64,000 nt of DNA from Pseudemcibacter sp038106445 (GCA_038106445.1 JAYODU010000010.1:1-64000), one strand, 5' to 3'. Positions 26,402-36,222 are shown, numbered from the stretch's first letter. Notes: a model not told the origin generated them from the letters alone. A program made the numbers and translations.

Positions 26402-27553
26402 TTAATTGTTTGATGCATATTTTTTTGCGACAGGGATCAAAATATTTTCAACGTAAGTATCCAGAAACATTCTTATATCATTCTCACCTGTTTGAACGGC
26501 CCCCAAATTGGCAAGAGAAACAATAATCAGATCAGAATTTTCAATTTGTCTGACATCTGATGTAAAGCCAAGAATTTCACTGTGAATGCCCTTATTGCGT
26601 GCTGCAACAGGTGAAAATAAAATGCTTCTATCCTTCGCTAAAAAATCATCTTGCCAGATTGCTTTGGCAAATTTTGCAAGATCCCGTGCCGTTGATACCA
26701 TACCACTGCCTACTCCTTCTGCAGAAAGGGTTGTTCCGGTAGTTGCAAGCAGGCGTCCTTCTTCAAAATCAAATTTTGCGTTTACACCGACCCTGGATAT
26801 AAATTCGTCAGATCCAAAATGATAACTCCCTGCCATCAATCCCAAAGGCACAGGTTCATAGGTATCATAATAGGTATTATTTAGATCAAGAGGTGTCAGG
26901 ATGCGACTGCGCATTTCGTCTTCAAGAAGCTCGCCGGTTACCTTTTCAATAATAAGGCCAAGGAGTGTATAGTTACTTTTTGAAAATTGGTAACTTGTAC
27001 CTGGAACACTGGTAGCGGCATGTTTATTGCTCGTAATATATTTTAAGGGTTCGTCTTTTTCCCACCGATATGTCGGATTTAACTGAATACCGCGGCTGCG
27101 TCTTGCCCAATCCGGATCATTATCCCAGGAATATATGCCACTCGTGTGATTTAAGAGCTCTTTGATCTTAGCCTTATCCGCATTTTCAATATTGGCAAAT
27201 TGTTCCCCCAGTATGGAAACTGGTGTGTCATCAAAACTAAGAAACCCTTCCTGTTCAAGTTGGATAATTATTGCGCCAAGAAAATGATGTGTTATATCAC
27301 CAATGCCGAATAAATGGGACTGTGACATCTGCTTCTGGTCTTCGATCATTGAATAGCCGGCAGCACCTGACCAGATTAATCCTTCTGGTCCAATGATTGC
27401 AACTGACACACCTGGTATATCGCTTGCAACAACCTGCTCTATGGCGGCGTTCATTTGCGCATCTATCGCGGGATGTTCCTGCTCCTGGGCATTAAGTTGC
27501 ACGGCGTAAATCCCAAATAAGCCAAAGATCAATGTGCGGATAATTTGTTTCAT
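26402..27553 (-). CDS. Exported serine-hydrolase-fold protein lacking catalytic motifs
   Basis: A 383-aa secreted protein (signal peptide about 1-22) of the beta-lactamase class C / PBP fold. The family hallmarks PGVSVAIIGP, LLNHTSGIYSW and SNYTLLGLIIEKVTG show the relation. The catalytic SxxK is replaced by D86-ITH89 (GIGDITHHF), the YxN tyrosine is lost (FSKSNY), and there is no HTG, only HSEILGF. It is therefore probably a binding or regulatory pseudoenzyme rather than a hydrolase. The frame is intact and starts with a 4-bp ATGA overlap with the upstream M16 peptidase, so the two are translationally coupled. Confidence 0.85.
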   Translation of the reverse strand: MKQIIRTLIFGLFGIYAVQLNAQEQEHPAIDAQMNAAIEQVVASDIPGVSVAIIGPEGLIWSGAAGYSMIEDQKQMSQSHLFGIGDITHHFLGAIIIQLEQEGFLSFDDTPVSILGEQFANIENADKAKIKELLNHTSGIYSWDNDPDWARRSRGIQLNPTYRWEKDEPLKYITSNKHAATSVPGTSYQFSKSNYTLLGLIIEKVTGELLEDEMRSRILTPLDLNNTYYDTYEPVPLGLMAGSYHFGSDEFISRVGVNAKFDFEEGRLLATTGTTLSAEGVGSGMVSTARDLAKFAKAIWQDDFLAKDRSILFSPVAARNKGIHSEILGFTSDVRQIENSDLIIVSLANLGAVQTGENDIRMFLDTYVENILIPVAKKYASNN

Positions 27554-30279
27554 CTTATTTTATTTCCATTGGCATCCCAAATTTCGACAGTTCCAAGTGC
27601 AAGATCACGGATGTTCTGCTCAATTTCACTTAAATCACCAACCACAACCCAGTTCATAGCATTGGGCCTTAAATTTTCCTGGGCGGTTTTTTGTAAAATT
27701 TCCGGTGTGAGGGAAGCGTATTTCTCATATAAGGTTTCCGCATAATTATAAGGCCGCCCGTAATGTTCATTGCTCATGATATAATTGAGAAGACTTCTGT
27801 TCGTTGCAAACCGGCCCGGTAGCGGTAGTGTATTTCCTTTAACCATGAGGGATAATTCTTCATCAGTAGGAGGTCGGGTATTCTGGTAATCTTTAAGTTC
27901 CTTAACGATTTCCATTATGGACACTGCGGTTTTATCCGTTTGGACGGATGTACTGACCCGGAATGATCGTTGCCGAATGGCCTGACTGATAGAACTGCCG
28001 GCGCCATATGACCATCCTTTGTCTTCACGCAGGTTCATGTTTATACGAGACGTGAATTCACCACCAAGAATATCATTCATCGCGTTGATAAAAAAGGCAT
28101 TCTCATCGGATGATGGTGAAACAAGATGCGCACCTATAATGATAGATTGGACGGCTTCTGGCTTATCTACCAGAATGATTTGTGTTTCTTGGGCAAATTC
28201 GGCATCGGTAAGATTTTTATTACCTTTGGGTCGGCCAGGGTTCTTCCAGTCACCGAAATATGTATTCAACTCCCGGGTTATTTCTTCAAGTGTAGTATCA
28301 CCCACAACATAAATTTTTGCATTATCGGGTCTTATCCACATTTCATGAAAATCAATCAGATCCTGTCTGTTAATGCTTCGGACCATACGTTCGCGTTCAA
28401 TGATTGTGCGTCCGCTATAAACATGATCTTTACCATAAAGTACGGTTGACAATAAATTGCCGGCGATACTGTCGGGGCTCATTTTCGCTTCTTCAAGCTG
28501 TGCAAGCGTTAGGGAACGGTCTCTTTCAATATCTTCTGGACGAAAAGCCGGGTTACGCACGACATCTGCCCAAAGCTTTACGGACTGCGAAAGGTTCTTT
28601 TTAAGTGCTGACAGGCTGATGTTTGAGCTATCCAATCCATTTCCAAAACCGATACTGGCGCCAAGGGTATTTTTCAGATCATCAAATTCAAGCGATGAAA
28701 GGCTTTTTGTACCTTCATTCATGTTGCCAAATGTAAAGGACGCTGTTCCATACTTTACATCATGGTCTGTTACTTGTCCTGCATCGAAATTTATTGCGAG
28801 ATTGACGGTTGGAACATTATGGCGTTCAGCCAGTGTTACTTCAATCCCGTTATTAAGCGTTGCATGTTGAAGCGGAGGTAATTTAATATCCGCCTCTGCT
28901 TTAAAGTCAGGCATTTTGCTTCTGACTAGAGCAGTTTCAACAACATCAAATCGGCCAAATGGCAACATATCTAACTTAAAGAACCCGTTTGAAAGCCATT
29001 TATTTGACGTATCTTTAATATCAGTTCTTGTTGAAGCCTGCTGCCAGGCCTGTTTCGTGTGTACAAAACCCGGATCATTTGCGTAAATTGCACCGCTTGC
29101 AAGCGCTGATCCTTTACTTGAAATACTTTCCATCGCCCTGATCATGCTGTTTTCAATAGCGGTTTTAACACGACTAAGTTCTTTGGTTGTTGGGCCATCT
29201 TCAAGAAAATCTGTAAGCATTCCTTCGATTACTGTCGTTAGGTCTTCAGGACTTTCTCCAAATTTAAGTTCTGCTGTTATCATGAACATTCCTGAAAGTT
29301 CACCCGGGATGACGGTTGCCGAAGCACTATTTAAACGTTCTTCCTCATGCACGAGTTTTGAATAAAGTCTTGAATTTCGCCCTCCTCCGAAGATGCTTGC
29401 CGCAACTTCCAGTTCTGCATATTCTTTTGTTGTGCGGCCGGGTATTGCCCAGGTCCAAGTCATATAGGTTTGCGGAACATTGTCTTCCATCACTTCATAT
29501 CGATTGTTCTGATGGATAGGAACCCATGATTTTTTCTGGCTCATTGGCGGGCCCGCGGGAATATCACCAAAGTATTTTTCCATTAACGGTCGTGACGTTT
29601 CAACGTCAATATCGCCGCTTAAAACGATCACGGCGTTATTGGGACCGTAATACGCTCTAAACCATTCTTGGACATCTTCAAGCGACGCGTTGTCCAGATC
29701 TTCCATGGATCCAATGGTTGAATGGTGATACGGATGCCCGGCAGGATAGACAGATTCGTAAATACTATAATAAAGTTTTCCGCCCGGACGGTTGTCCCCT
29801 TCACGTTTTTCATTTTTTACCACATCACGCTGTTCATCAAGTTTTTCCTGCGCTATGGCACCAAGCAGATGACCCATCCGATCAGATTCCATCCAGAGAA
29901 TTCGGTCAAGACCGCCAACCGGGACGGTCTGGTAATAATTCGTTCTATCTCGGGATGTTGTTCCATTGATCCCGCTGGCACCTATTTCCTGTAATGATTT
30001 AAAGTAGTCATCATCATAATTTTCACTGCCATTGAACATCAGATGTTCAAATAAGTGGGCAAAGCCGCTTTTGCCGGTGGGCTCATCTTTTGATCCAACA
30101 TGATACCAGACGTTAACGTTAACAATAGGGGCATTCTCGTCTTTATGAACCACAACTCTAAGGCCGTTTTTCAGGGTGTATTGCTCAAATTCTATCCTTG
30201 GCGTATCCTGAGCATAAGCATAAGCAGAAGCAGAAAGATAAGATAATATTAAAGTTAACGATAAGATGATTAGCCGCAT
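27550..30279 (-). CDS. M16-family zinc metallopeptidase (pitrilysin type), exported
   Basis: A 909-aa periplasmic peptidase with a signal peptide (cleavage probably after SAYAYAQ). The inverted zinc motif HxxEH is H75-LFE78-H79 in GFAHLFEHLMF, with the distal acidic ligand in EQRDVVKNEKREG. A second M16 half (residues about 480-900) follows, so both halves are in one chain. The N-terminal half is active-type; the second lacks HxxEH, as usual. Its stop overlaps the start of the pseudoenzyme gene, suggesting a functional pair in envelope peptide turnover. Confidence 0.93.
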   Translation of the reverse strand: MRLIILSLTLILSYLSASAYAYAQDTPRIEFEQYTLKNGLRVVVHKDENAPIVNVNVWYHVGSKDEPTGKSGFAHLFEHLMFNGSENYDDDYFKSLQEIGASGINGTTSRDRTNYYQTVPVGGLDRILWMESDRMGHLLGAIAQEKLDEQRDVVKNEKREGDNRPGGKLYYSIYESVYPAGHPYHHSTIGSMEDLDNASLEDVQEWFRAYYGPNNAVIVLSGDIDVETSRPLMEKYFGDIPAGPPMSQKKSWVPIHQNNRYEVMEDNVPQTYMTWTWAIPGRTTKEYAELEVAASIFGGGRNSRLYSKLVHEEERLNSASATVIPGELSGMFMITAELKFGESPEDLTTVIEGMLTDFLEDGPTTKELSRVKTAIENSMIRAMESISSKGSALASGAIYANDPGFVHTKQAWQQASTRTDIKDTSNKWLSNGFFKLDMLPFGRFDVVETALVRSKMPDFKAEADIKLPPLQHATLNNGIEVTLAERHNVPTVNLAINFDAGQVTDHDVKYGTASFTFGNMNEGTKSLSSLEFDDLKNTLGASIGFGNGLDSSNISLSALKKNLSQSVKLWADVVRNPAFRPEDIERDRSLTLAQLEEAKMSPDSIAGNLLSTVLYGKDHVYSGRTIIERERMVRSINRQDLIDFHEMWIRPDNAKIYVVGDTTLEEITRELNTYFGDWKNPGRPKGNKNLTDAEFAQETQIILVDKPEAVQSIIIGAHLVSPSSDENAFFINAMNDILGGEFTSRINMNLREDKGWSYGAGSSISQAIRQRSFRVSTSVQTDKTAVSIMEIVKELKDYQNTRPPTDEELSLMVKGNTLPLPGRFATNRSLLNYIMSNEHYGRPYNYAETLYEKYASLTPEILQKTAQENLRPNAMNWVVVGDLSEIEQNIRDLALGTVEIWDANGNKIR

Positions 30280-30365
30280 TTAAAACTCCGATTGATGATG
30301 CTTAAACTATCATAATCATTTAACCGGTGTTAGACGAATAAAAAATAAGTGATACTGTCTCTACG

Positions 30366-30782
30366 ATGATAAAAATTTCTTCAACTATTTCCATCAATGA
30401 AGATGATATTAAAATTCGCTTCATGCGTGCTTCCGGACCAGGGGGACAGCATGTCAATAAGGTTGAGAGTGCAGTACAAATTCAATATGACACCAATCTC
30501 TGCGAAACGATGGGGCCAGCGTATATAACCCGTCTCCAAAAACTGGCTGGCCGACGTATGACCGAAACAGGTGTTATCACCATTTCATCAGATCTTAGCC
30601 GATCCCAGACGCGAAACAGGAATGACGCTATGGAAAGGCTGATCGAATTACTTAAATCGGCCTGTATCGTTCCGAAGGTTAGAAAAAAAACCAAACCATC
30701 AAAAGCGGTTGTTACACGAAGGCTAAATAGTAAAAAGAAAAAAGCAGAGACGAAGAAACTGAGAAATAAGAAAATAGAATAA
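30366..30782 (+). CDS. arfB: Peptidyl-tRNA hydrolase ArfB (ribosome rescue)
   Basis: A 138-aa rescue factor that releases peptides on stalled non-stop ribosomes. The catalytic GGQ (G26-G27-Q28) lies in ASGPGGQHVNKVESAVQI. The C-terminus is the lysine/arginine-rich tail that threads into the mRNA channel. Length fits ArfB/YaeJ, not the larger RF1/RF2. Single gene divergent from the M16 peptidase; it ends at a bidirectional terminator. Confidence 0.95.
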   Translation: MIKISSTISINEDDIKIRFMRASGPGGQHVNKVESAVQIQYDTNLCETMGPAYITRLQKLAGRRMTETGVITISSDLSRSQTRNRNDAMERLIELLKSACIVPKVRKKTKPSKAVVTRRLNSKKKKAETKKLRNKKIE

Positions 30783-30783
30783 T

Positions 30784-30813
30784 AAAAAAGCCGGATAGAA
30801 TTTCCGGCCTTGT
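30784..30813. terminator. Bidirectional terminator between arfB and the sugar transferase
   Basis: A hairpin GCCGGA (30790-30795) / TCCGGC (30803-30808) lies directly after the arfB stop. On the minus strand it is followed by a run of six T, on the plus strand only by TTGTT, so it should stop the minus-strand sugar transferase message best. Confidence 0.72.
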
Positions 30814-30835
30814 TCTCATGATATTCTGTCCAATT

Positions 30836-31480
30836 TTATTCAGAGAGGGTTTCTCTACGTGGTATATCGTTTCCGTCCCATTTAGGCATTGTTGCATGGT
30901 TGTCCGCGGTAATACCTGCGCGCATTAATACCATAGGAATTGTCGAAAATAATATTTTCAAATCAAGCATCAAATTACAGTGATCCACATACCATACATC
31001 AAATATGAATTTTTGGTTCCAATTTAATGAATTGCGTCCCGTAATTTGCGCCCACCCACTTATTCCGGGGCGGACTTCATGTCTGCGCATCTGCTCTGAT
31101 GTATAACGGGAGGCATATTCAGCAATGAAAGGACGTGGGCCAATCAGGCTCATGTCACCTATTACGACATTCCATAATTGGGGAAGTTCGTCGATGCTCC
31201 AGTCACGAAGGAATTTACCAAAACGTGTGAGCCTGTATTCGTCATCCTTTAGTTCGCCATTTTCGTCAATACAATTTGTCATACTGCGAAACTTCCAGAT
31301 TTTAAAAGTCTCACCGTTATATCCAAGCCTGTCCTGACGGAAAAATATTGGGCTACCCATTTTCAGGCGGATTAGCACCATAAACGCTAATAAAAACGGA
31401 GAAAGCAATATAAGAATTGTCAATGACGTGAAAAAGTCAAAAATCCGCTTCCAGAAATTTTTGTAGTTCAGTTTTAGCAT
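30836..31480 (-). CDS. Undecaprenyl-phosphate sugar phosphotransferase (small monotopic PGT)
   Basis: A 214-aa bacterial sugar transferase (PglC/WcaJ C-terminal domain type). It moves a sugar-1-phosphate from a nucleotide sugar to undecaprenyl phosphate at the inner membrane to start glycan assembly. One membrane re-entrant helix lies at about residues 12-38. The core is FRQDRLGYNGETFKIWKFRSM, the conserved WSIDELPQLWNVVIGDMSLIGPRP and RPGISGWAQITGRN. It lacks the N-terminal multi-helix region of WbaP. No other glycosyltransferases are next to it. Confidence 0.93.
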   Translation of the reverse strand: MLKLNYKNFWKRIFDFFTSLTILILLSPFLLAFMVLIRLKMGSPIFFRQDRLGYNGETFKIWKFRSMTNCIDENGELKDDEYRLTRFGKFLRDWSIDELPQLWNVVIGDMSLIGPRPFIAEYASRYTSEQMRRHEVRPGISGWAQITGRNSLNWNQKFIFDVWYVDHCNLMLDLKILFSTIPMVLMRAGITADNHATMPKWDGNDIPRRETLSE

Positions 31481-31671
31481 TTATCCCTCAAAGTATATCT
31501 TTGAATATATTCTTAATTACACATATACTTTTCTAATTGCGGCTAATTTACAGGTCATAAATTAATGTAACATTAATGAAATGGGCTATTTTGCCCGAAT
31601 ATTACCCAATTATTTCAAATATATAGAATATTTTATTGTAATTATTTTTAATATTCGGTCTTAAATCCTTT

Positions 31672-33246
31672 TTAAATCGTATTATTTATCAATTCTATAA
31701 ATTTAGATTTACCGTATAATGCGATGAATGATCCCATTCTCGGCCCTTCCTTTTGACCCAGTAAAATTTCATAAAGTGCGCTAAACCAGTCGCGTAAATT
31801 TTCATAATTATGTTCTTTGCCCACTGAAAATACAGCGGTTTGCAGATCACTTGCTGAAGCATTATCTGGTAATGCTTCAATTTGTAATTTCAGTGACATT
31901 AAAGCTTTAATCTCTTCTTCGGTTGGCACGCGGTATTTTTTATGGGGCTTTATAAAATTCTCATAATAGACCATGGCATAACCAACCAGCTGATCGAGCA
32001 GCGGGTGTTCTTCTGCGGTTGCTCCGGGTGAATAATTACTGATAAAGCCCCACAGTGTTTCTTTATTTACTGCATTACTGGCGCTAACCAAATTCAATAA
32101 AAGCGCGAAAGAAACCGGCACATTTTCATCAGGTGTATCATCGCCATGAATATGCCAGATAGGACTTGCATATCTCTCTGCTCCCTCAAGTTCCGGATAT
32201 TTGGCGAGATGAGAAAGATATTCATCCACGGTTTTGGGAATGATGTCAAAGTAGAGTTTTTTTGCTTTACGGGGGGATTGATACATGTAAAGGGATAGGC
32301 TTTCCTGTGTGCCGTAGGTAAGCCATTCTTCCATGGAAATACCATTTCCTTTTGATTTGGAAATTTTTGATCCGTCTTCATCAAGAAACAGTTCGTAACT
32401 TAACCCTTCCGGTGGCGTGCTTCGTAGAATACGAGTTATCGCCGAAGAAAGTTTAACACTTTCACTTAAATCCTTTCCGGCCATTTCATAATCCACACCT
32501 AATCCAACCCAACGCATTGCCCAGTCGGCTTTCCACTGCATTTTGCAGTGCCCGCCCGTTACTGGTACAGTGACTTTATCCTTTGTTTCTTCGTCTATAT
32601 AGCTAACGGTACCTGCATCAAGATCATGCTCAATAATCGGCACCTGAAGCACAATACCTGTGCGGGGGCATATGGGCAGGAATGGGCTATAGGTTTTTTG
32701 TCTTTCTTCCCCAAGCGTAGGCAATATGACATTCATAATTTGATCATATGCGCCTAACATCTTAAGCAGCGTTTCATCCATTGAACCACTTTTGTAGGCA
32801 TCAGTCGCACTGATAAATTCATAATCAAAGCCAAACCCATCAAGAAAATTTACAAGCCGCGCGTTATTATGGTGAGCAAAGCTTTCATGTGTGCCGAAAG
32901 GATCCGGCACTTTTGTAAGAGGCAGACCAAGATGTTGAGCGAGCATTTCCTGATTTGGCAGATTGTCCGGCACTTTTCTAAAGCCATCCATATCATCCGA
33001 GAAACAGATAATTTTTGTTTTCTTACCAGTTAATAGCTCGAAAGCATTACGAACCATTGTTGTACGTGCCACTTCACCGAAGGTGCCAATATGTGGTAAC
33101 CCAGAAGGCCCATATCCTGTTTCAAAAAGGACATAGTCTTTATTATTGCCGGATTTCTCAAGGCGCTTGATCAGCTTTTCAGCTTCCTGGAAGGGCCATG
33201 CTTTGCTTTCAAGTGCAAATTCAATAATTTCCGGTCTTACGGACAT
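31672..33246 (-). CDS. lysK: Lysyl-tRNA synthetase, class I
   Basis: A 524-aa class I LysRS, the form found in archaea, spirochaetes and alphaproteobacteria instead of class II LysS. The HIGH-like motif is HIGT in GPSGLPHIGTFGEV and KMSKS is KISKSKGNG. The start is placed at the ATG at 33246 (MSVRPEIIEFALESKAWPF); an upstream TTG reading would add five residues. Directly upstream lies a 15-bp tandem repeat and, further up, interleaved inverted repeats that may form its leader. Confidence 0.95.
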   Translation of the reverse strand: MSVRPEIIEFALESKAWPFQEAEKLIKRLEKSGNNKDYVLFETGYGPSGLPHIGTFGEVARTTMVRNAFELLTGKKTKIICFSDDMDGFRKVPDNLPNQEMLAQHLGLPLTKVPDPFGTHESFAHHNNARLVNFLDGFGFDYEFISATDAYKSGSMDETLLKMLGAYDQIMNVILPTLGEERQKTYSPFLPICPRTGIVLQVPIIEHDLDAGTVSYIDEETKDKVTVPVTGGHCKMQWKADWAMRWVGLGVDYEMAGKDLSESVKLSSAITRILRSTPPEGLSYELFLDEDGSKISKSKGNGISMEEWLTYGTQESLSLYMYQSPRKAKKLYFDIIPKTVDEYLSHLAKYPELEGAERYASPIWHIHGDDTPDENVPVSFALLLNLVSASNAVNKETLWGFISNYSPGATAEEHPLLDQLVGYAMVYYENFIKPHKKYRVPTEEEIKALMSLKLQIEALPDNASASDLQTAVFSVGKEHNYENLRDWFSALYEILLGQKEGPRMGSFIALYGKSKFIELINNTI

Positions 33247-33260
33247 TTTTCTGACTTTCA

Positions 33261-33288
33261 ATAAATAGTCTGGCGATAAATAGTCTGG
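33261..33288. repeat. Tandem 15-bp repeat in the lysK leader
   Basis: ATAAATAGTCTGG occurs at 33261-33273 and again at 33276-33288 with a CG spacer, a 15-bp period. It begins 15 bp upstream of the lysK ATG on the minus strand, where a ribosome binding site would be expected. Likely a slippage duplication; a regulatory role is possible but not shown. Confidence 0.8.
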
Positions 33289-33327
33289 TTTTCGAATAAT
33301 CGCTTAAATGGGGGCTTCATAAGCCTA

Positions 33328-33358
33328 AATGAGCGTAAGGTCAACCGCTCATTGACCT
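33328..33358. repeat. Two interleaved inverted repeats between lysK and the helicase gene
   Basis: AATGAGCG (33328-33335) pairs with CGCTCATT (33346-33353), and AGGTCAA (33338-33344) pairs with TTGACCT (33352-33358). The order A-B-A'-B' means that in RNA the two stems compete, sharing two bases. Located about 80 bp from lysK and 90 bp from the helicase start, in a divergent promoter region. Confidence 0.7.
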
Positions 33359-33446
33359 GATTATTATATAATATCAAGGAATTTTGCTTTAAGTCGCGAA
33401 TTTGGCTGGCTATAGTCAAAAAATAGATAATTCCTGATAAAAATAT

Positions 33447-36188
33447 ATGACGAACAATCTGATACAGTTTCCCGAGCCATCCGATATACTTTCAAAGCTT
33501 CCTGCGCTGGTGATTGGTCCGTTGGGAGGATGTATTCTCACTCCGGATGGTGAAGTGGAAGTTTATGATCATCATGAGCTTTTAAAAATCACCAGAGATA
33601 ATGATTTTCTGGTTTGTAATTTACCGGTCATAACAAGACGCTTGGGCGTTCCGTTACCTAAATGCTTTGATATATTGGAACTTTTTGCTTTTGTAAGACC
33701 TGCCGAATTCTGTCTTCCTGTACCATTAGGTCTTGCTAATGCACTTGGGCTTCCTCCTGCGGGCGACGGTTATGAAGATGAAGCGGCCATATTGATCAGG
33801 AGCGTTAAATTATTATTCGAGGAACTATCGAGTGCTCAATATAAATATCCTGAAGGTGCCGCCGCAATTGCCTTTGATATGGCGCAGGCAGGATGGCGCT
33901 GGGGCCCGCTCATTCTAGGAGCGCTGGGACAGGGATCCCGCAGTGAACCCTATCAGGTCTGGCAGCATTTACCCGAATGGGAAGAAAAAGCACCGCCACC
34001 GCCAGCGGGTCAGGAAACAATCAGCGAGGACGAGGCAAAAGGCAGACTAGCCCTGCTTTTGGGCAACAATGCTGAAAACAGGGAAGGTCAGGTCAGCTAC
34101 ACTGAGCTTGCATCAAAAATGTTTGCAATGCCGGATCAGGTCGATGAACCAAATCTTATCTTATTGGAAGCCGGCACAGGAATTGGCAAAACATTAGGAT
34201 ATATAGCACCAAGCAGTCTTTGGGCCGAAAAGAACGGTGGAACGGTGTGGCTTTCTACCTACACGAAAAATTTGCAGGGACAACTGGATCAGGAACTGGA
34301 CAGGCTTTATCCTGATAATAAGCAAAAACAGAAGCATGTTGTGGTTCGTAAAGGGCGGGAAAATTATCTTTGTCTGCTTAATTTACAGGAATTGTACGGT
34401 GCTGCCACACAGGCTAGCGGAAAAATTCTTCTGGGACTTGTAAACAGGTGGGCGCGCTACAGCAGGGATGGTGATATGATTGGTGGTGATTTTCCCGCTT
34501 GGCTCGGCGAAACATTTGGTGCTGGCCGTCTGTCACAGCTTACAGACAGGCGCGGCGAATGCGTTTATGCCGCGTGCAGTCATTATAAGAAATGCTTTAT
34601 CGAAAAAGTGCAGCGTAAATCAAAGCATGTTAACCTTGTTATTGCCAATCATGCGCTTGTCATGATCCAAAGTGCAACCCGATATGGGGATCAGGATCTG
34701 CCCACCCGGTATGTTTTTGACGAAGGTCATCATTTGTTTGATGCTGCCGATAATGTTTTTTCAGCACATCTGACCGGCCAGGAAGGATTGGAACTCCGTC
34801 GCTGGATAAGAGGTGCGGAAATTAAAAACCGGCGTGGTAAAGGTCTTAAAGGACGGCTGGATGATCTTTTATATGAAGAAGAGGAGGCCGGAGAATATAT
34901 GGCTAGGGTATATGCAGCTGCTGCCTGTCTGCCCGCAGATGGATGGCACAGCCGTTTGATAGAAAACGAACCTTTTGGCCCGATGGAAAATTTTTTATTA
35001 CATATCCGAAACCATATTTATGCGAGAACAAGAGTAGTAGAAGGAATTCATTCTGTTGAAAGTTACACGAATGAGCCAAGTGAAGCGCTTGTAACGTCTG
35101 CGAAGGTGTTAAAAACGGCGTTGGATGATTTAATAAATCCTTTAAAGAGACTTTCAGCATTACTTTTGAAAAAACTGGATATAGAAGCCGGGGAATTGGA
35201 TAGTACAACGAGAAACAGGCTTGAATCCATTTCACAAAGTATAACAAGACGTACAGAAATTATGTCTGACGGATGGGCGCAAATGCTTGCATCATATGTT
35301 GATGACCTACCTGCGGATGAAAAATTTATAGACTGGTTTGAACTTAGCCGTAATCAGGGCCGCGAAGTGGATGTGGGTATGTACCGGCATTGGATTGACC
35401 CCAGTATTCCTTTTGCAAAAGTTGTTCTGAAACCTGCTCATGGAGCATTGATCACGTCTGCAACCTTGAGAGACCGGCTTTCAGACAATCAAAATCCGGA
35501 TATTGAATGGAACAGTGCCGAGATCAGGACAGGCGCGGCGCATTTTATAAATCCGCCTTCGCGTCATAGTCTTAAGTCACCGTTTAATTATGAGAAACAG
35601 GCCCGGGTTTTTATTGTTAATGATCTGAATGTTCGCTCGGCCGACCAGCTCGCAGCTGCATACCGGGAACTTTTTTTGGCGTCAAATGGTGGCGCACTGG
35701 GTCTATTTACGGCGATTGGTCGTTTAAGGCAGGTCTATGATCGGCTTATTGCACCGATGGAAGGGTCGCACTTGCCGCTTTATGCGCAGCATGTGGATCC
35801 CATAAATGTCGGTACATTGATCGATATATTCAGAACAGTTGAAAATAGTTGTCTTTTAGGTACCGATGCTGTCAGGGATGGGGTTGACGTACCGGGAAAT
35901 TCATTGCGGTTATGCGTGTTTGACAAGGTGCCCTGGCCGCGCCCTACAATATTGCATAAAGCGCGCCGGGAACATTTTGGTAAAAAAAGTTATGATGATT
36001 TACTAACACGACTGCGGATGAAACAGGCATTCGGAAGGCTTATCAGAAAAAAAACAGACAGGGGGATTTTTATCATGCTTGATGGTGCAACACCAAGTCG
36101 GCTCTTGAGTTGTTTTCCGGATGATGTCAAAGTAGAAAGAATTGGACTGGCTGAAGCAATTTTAAAAACAAGAGAATTTTTGAATTAA
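33447..36188 (+). CDS. DinG/Rad3-like ATP-dependent helicase with Fe-S cluster
   Basis: A 913-aa superfamily 2 (XPD/DinG) helicase. An N-terminal region of about 220 residues is not a recognisable exonuclease. Walker A is EAGTGIGKT (241-249) and the DEAH box reads DEGH (425-428). Four cysteines for a 4Fe-4S cluster are C309, C372, C377 and C383. Motif III-like LITSATL, and the C-terminal LLGTDAVRDGVDVPG and RMKQAFGRLIRKKTDRG (motif VI), follow. It probably unwinds DNA 5'-3' in repair. Divergent from lysK; the frmA operon follows after 63 bp with its own putative promoter. Confidence 0.9.
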   Translation: MTNNLIQFPEPSDILSKLPALVIGPLGGCILTPDGEVEVYDHHELLKITRDNDFLVCNLPVITRRLGVPLPKCFDILELFAFVRPAEFCLPVPLGLANALGLPPAGDGYEDEAAILIRSVKLLFEELSSAQYKYPEGAAAIAFDMAQAGWRWGPLILGALGQGSRSEPYQVWQHLPEWEEKAPPPPAGQETISEDEAKGRLALLLGNNAENREGQVSYTELASKMFAMPDQVDEPNLILLEAGTGIGKTLGYIAPSSLWAEKNGGTVWLSTYTKNLQGQLDQELDRLYPDNKQKQKHVVVRKGRENYLCLLNLQELYGAATQASGKILLGLVNRWARYSRDGDMIGGDFPAWLGETFGAGRLSQLTDRRGECVYAACSHYKKCFIEKVQRKSKHVNLVIANHALVMIQSATRYGDQDLPTRYVFDEGHHLFDAADNVFSAHLTGQEGLELRRWIRGAEIKNRRGKGLKGRLDDLLYEEEEAGEYMARVYAAAACLPADGWHSRLIENEPFGPMENFLLHIRNHIYARTRVVEGIHSVESYTNEPSEALVTSAKVLKTALDDLINPLKRLSALLLKKLDIEAGELDSTTRNRLESISQSITRRTEIMSDGWAQMLASYVDDLPADEKFIDWFELSRNQGREVDVGMYRHWIDPSIPFAKVVLKPAHGALITSATLRDRLSDNQNPDIEWNSAEIRTGAAHFINPPSRHSLKSPFNYEKQARVFIVNDLNVRSADQLAAAYRELFLASNGGALGLFTAIGRLRQVYDRLIAPMEGSHLPLYAQHVDPINVGTLIDIFRTVENSCLLGTDAVRDGVDVPGNSLRLCVFDKVPWPRPTILHKARREHFGKKSYDDLLTRLRMKQAFGRLIRKKTDRGIFIMLDGATPSRLLSCFPDDVKVERIGLAEAILKTREFLN

Positions 36189-36194
36189 TGCTGA

Positions 36195-36222
36195 TTGACA
36201 ATTTTAGCATCACTCATATTGT
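36195..36222 (+). promoter_or_regulatory. Putative sigma70 promoter of the formaldehyde oxidation operon
   Basis: TTGACA (36195-36200), a 16-bp spacer and TATTGT (36217-36222), 30 bp before the frmA ATG, which has a good GGAGGTGG ribosome site. A small dyad ATCAC-N7-GTGAT overlaps the -10 region. Confidence 0.5.

Noticed and set aside
33328..33358. H-type pseudoknot formed by the interleaved dyads.
   Set aside because: There is no loop left between the second half of stem A and the second half of stem B, so both full stems cannot form together; alternative stems are more plausible.
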